Assembly (NCBI RefSeq): GCF_017832975.1
Contig: NZ_JAFIBI010000001.1
Span: 2,666,001-2,730,000, forward strand
Direction: 5' to 3'
Source: Arthrobacter sp. PvP023
Lineage (GTDB): Bacteria > Actinomycetota > Actinomycetes > Actinomycetales > Micrococcaceae
Length of the DNA stretch: 64,000 bases
The position numbers and the translations under genes are program-made. Positions within the stretch are counted from its first letter, which is position 1. Every line of letters starts with the position of its first letter. Shown here one piece after another: positions 62,735 to 64,000 of this stretch. The notes beneath the pieces are model-generated. The model was given only the letters and a program-made list of their open reading frames with translations, was not told the origin of the DNA and searched no databases.

Positions 62735-63133
62735 GATGTTCACCAGCCAGGCGACGCCGAACCTGTCCGTGCACATTCCGAAGGTGTCGCCCCACGGCGC
62801 TTGTTCGAGCGGCACTGTCACGGTGCCGCCGTCGGACAGCTTCTCCCAGTACCCGCGCAGTTCTGCGTCGTCATCGCCGCTGAGGGAAACGGAGAAGTTG
62901 TCGCCGGGCGTGTAACTCATGCCGTTGGGTGTATCGGCGCCCATCAGCACCATGCCGGATCCGGTGGTCAGCATGCCGTGCATGATCTTGTCCTGCTCGG
63001 ACGCGTCTTCGCTGGCATGGAACTCACCAAAGGTACTCATTGCCAGTTCGCCTCCAAATACGGACTGGTAAAAATTCATGGCCTCCCGCGCATTGTCCCG
63101 GAAGCCAAGGTAAGGGTTAAGTCTCGTGGTCAT
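62717..63133 (-). CDS. VOC-family (PhnB/glyoxalase-like) protein
   Basis: The 138-residue protein is of the PhnB-like vicinal oxygen chelate type: LNPYLGFRDNAREAMNFYQSVFGGE at the N-terminus and PWGDTFGMCTDRFGVAWLVN at the end. Such proteins are often annotated as 3-demethylubiquinone methyltransferase-like, but no SAM site is present. I use ATG 63133, the family start; an earlier in-frame codon would add unrelated residues. Function unknown. Confidence 0.88.
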   Translation of the reverse strand: MTTRLNPYLGFRDNAREAMNFYQSVFGGELAMSTFGEFHASEDASEQDKIMHGMLTTGSGMVLMGADTPNGMSYTPGDNFSVSLSGDDDAELRGYWEKLSDGGTVTVPLEQAPWGDTFGMCTDRFGVAWLVNIAGPQQ

Positions 63134-63262
63134 CTTCAGGTGTCCTCTCGTGCCGGTCGATACCCGGACCACCCGTGGATCCGGTGGCCGCCCGGGCTTG
63201 GAACACTTCATATGTTGCCCCAGTCATGCCGGACTGCATAGGGGCGGCGATGGCCCTCGGCT

Positions 63263-64000
63263 TCAGCTCCAGAGAGCAACGTGAACTTTGGATCCCCGTC
63301 GTTCAAGCCCCCGCGAGCCGCCCGGAGCAACCATGGCGGCTGTTGCATCCGACGTGGTGACGAAGCGCTGCAGTGCCTTTGCCTTGGAGGTTGTCCGGCC
63401 GTGGCTAAGCGTGCTTGCCCACCACAGACCGGAAACTGGAGTTCCGACGACCGGTACGCGCACCAGGACTCCGGTTTGGAGTTCCGCCCGCACAATATGC
63501 CCGACGGCCAGTGTCAATCCCTCTCCCGCCCTGACCGCGGCGAGTGCGTCGGTTTCGCTGCTTAGCCGGATCACTTCGGGCACTACGCCCATCGACGACA
63601 GCCACCGCCCTTCGTCCGTCTCCGCCTGGATGCCGGAGGGGCCGGCGAACCACGGGCGGTCCAGCAGCCGTGCCAGTGGTACCGGCCCGTGCAGCACTGC
63701 GAGGGGATGCGACGCCGCCACCACGAAGACGCGCTGATACCGCAGGAAAGGGACCATCTCCAGTCCAACGTCGGAACCGGGGCCGGCTGGCTGCGCAGGC
63801 CTGGCCCCGAGGGCTATGTCGTAGGCGCGGTCAAGGAGCAGCGACGCTATGTCGGCAGCGGACTCCACTACGACATCGACAGAGGCTCCGGGGACCCGTT
63901 TGGTGAAGAGGTCGAGCAGCCGTCCGGCCGCATGTTCAGCGAACGGAGCTGTTGCGACGATTCTCAGCAACCCCGCATCTGTGGTCGCGTGGGAGACCTC
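63263..64000 (-). CDS. LysR-type transcriptional regulator, C-terminal part
   Basis: The frame is open to the window edge, so the helix-turn-helix and start lie outside. The visible 245 residues are a LysR substrate-binding domain: LRIVATAPFAEHAAGRLL opens it, DIALGARP, LPWF-like RPWFAGPSG and AVRAGEGLTLAVGH follow in the usual order. It is a regulator, not a transporter component. No in-frame candidate in the visible part resembles a real start. The target genes are probably beyond the window. Confidence 0.85.
   Translation of the reverse strand, partial: EVSHATTDAGLLRIVATAPFAEHAAGRLLDLFTKRVPGASVDVVVESAADIASLLLDRAYDIALGARPAQPAGPGSDVGLEMVPFLRYQRVFVVAASHPLAVLHGPVPLARLLDRPWFAGPSGIQAETDEGRWLSSMGVVPEVIRLSSETDALAAVRAGEGLTLAVGHIVRAELQTGVLVRVPVVGTPVSGLWWASTLSHGRTTSKAKALQRFVTTSDATAAMVAPGGSRGLERRGSKVHVALWS

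Overview
The window is chromosomal DNA of a high-GC Gram-positive bacterium. The gene content and order fit Arthrobacter/Pseudarthrobacter (Micrococcaceae): pgi-zwf-opcA-pgl, rbpA, uvrC-rapZ-yvcK-whiA, gap-pgk-tpiA-secG, a CoaE-GrpB fusion, a mycothiol-type maleylpyruvate isomerase and a GntR-controlled ABC pair. This assignment is inference from families and synteny. I see no rRNA, tRNA, insertion sequence, prophage, CRISPR array or broken gene. All genes look intact apart from the two cut by the window ends (pgi at base 1, a LysR-type regulator at base 64000).

Layout. 1-4032 (+): the oxidative pentose phosphate operon, converging on rbpA. 4525-7976 (-): the lower-glycolysis operon gap-pgk-tpiA-secG. 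8252-8875 (-): an Mn-type superoxide dismutase. 9058-14068 (-): uvrC-rapZ-yvcK-whiA. 14124-18534 (-): an acyltransferase, a HAD phosphatase and uvrA. 18581-23376 (-): a methyltransferase, a probable heterodimeric ABC exporter and its GntR regulator in one tightly overlapped operon. 23488-27938 (+): a DUF3516 helicase, a GNAT and an S33 peptidase. 28005-36000: TerC behind a manganese-type riboswitch, uvrB, coaE, yigZ, two small genes and rpsA. 36204-45572: an Eis-like acetyltransferase, polA, a hotdog thioesterase, a DHFR-like reductase, an orphan membrane protein/lipoprotein pair, a Pit phosphate transporter and a small HAD protein.

45719-52082 is a complete 3-hydroxybenzoate/gentisate pathway: 6-hydroxylase and importer on the minus strand, then a divergent IclR regulator, gentisate dioxygenase, fumarylpyruvate hydrolase and maleylpyruvate isomerase. 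Together they would convert 3-hydroxybenzoate to pyruvate and fumarate. Two copies of an ATTCTG-N5-CAGAA(T/A) dyad mark the likely regulator sites.

52191-56564 is a stress or dormancy-like island: a tandem universal stress protein, a membrane protein, an erythromycin-esterase-family protein and a beta-CASP metallo-hydrolase. Two intergenic sequences resemble the DosR/DevR box. 56831-59412 holds a lipoprotein and an exported seven-repeat LGFP protein with an L,D-transpeptidase-like tail. After it come a LuxR-type regulator, a SAM methyltransferase, a VOC protein and the partial LysR regulator.

A recurring feature is leaderless gene starts: a TANNNT box 6-8 bases before the start codon. It is found at uvrA, uvrB, uvrC, polA, coaE, yigZ, the IclR regulator and others. 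The most notable observations are the two-site IclR regulatory logic, the DosR-like island, leaderless starts shared by all excision-repair genes, and overlapping divergent -10 boxes between coaE and yigZ.
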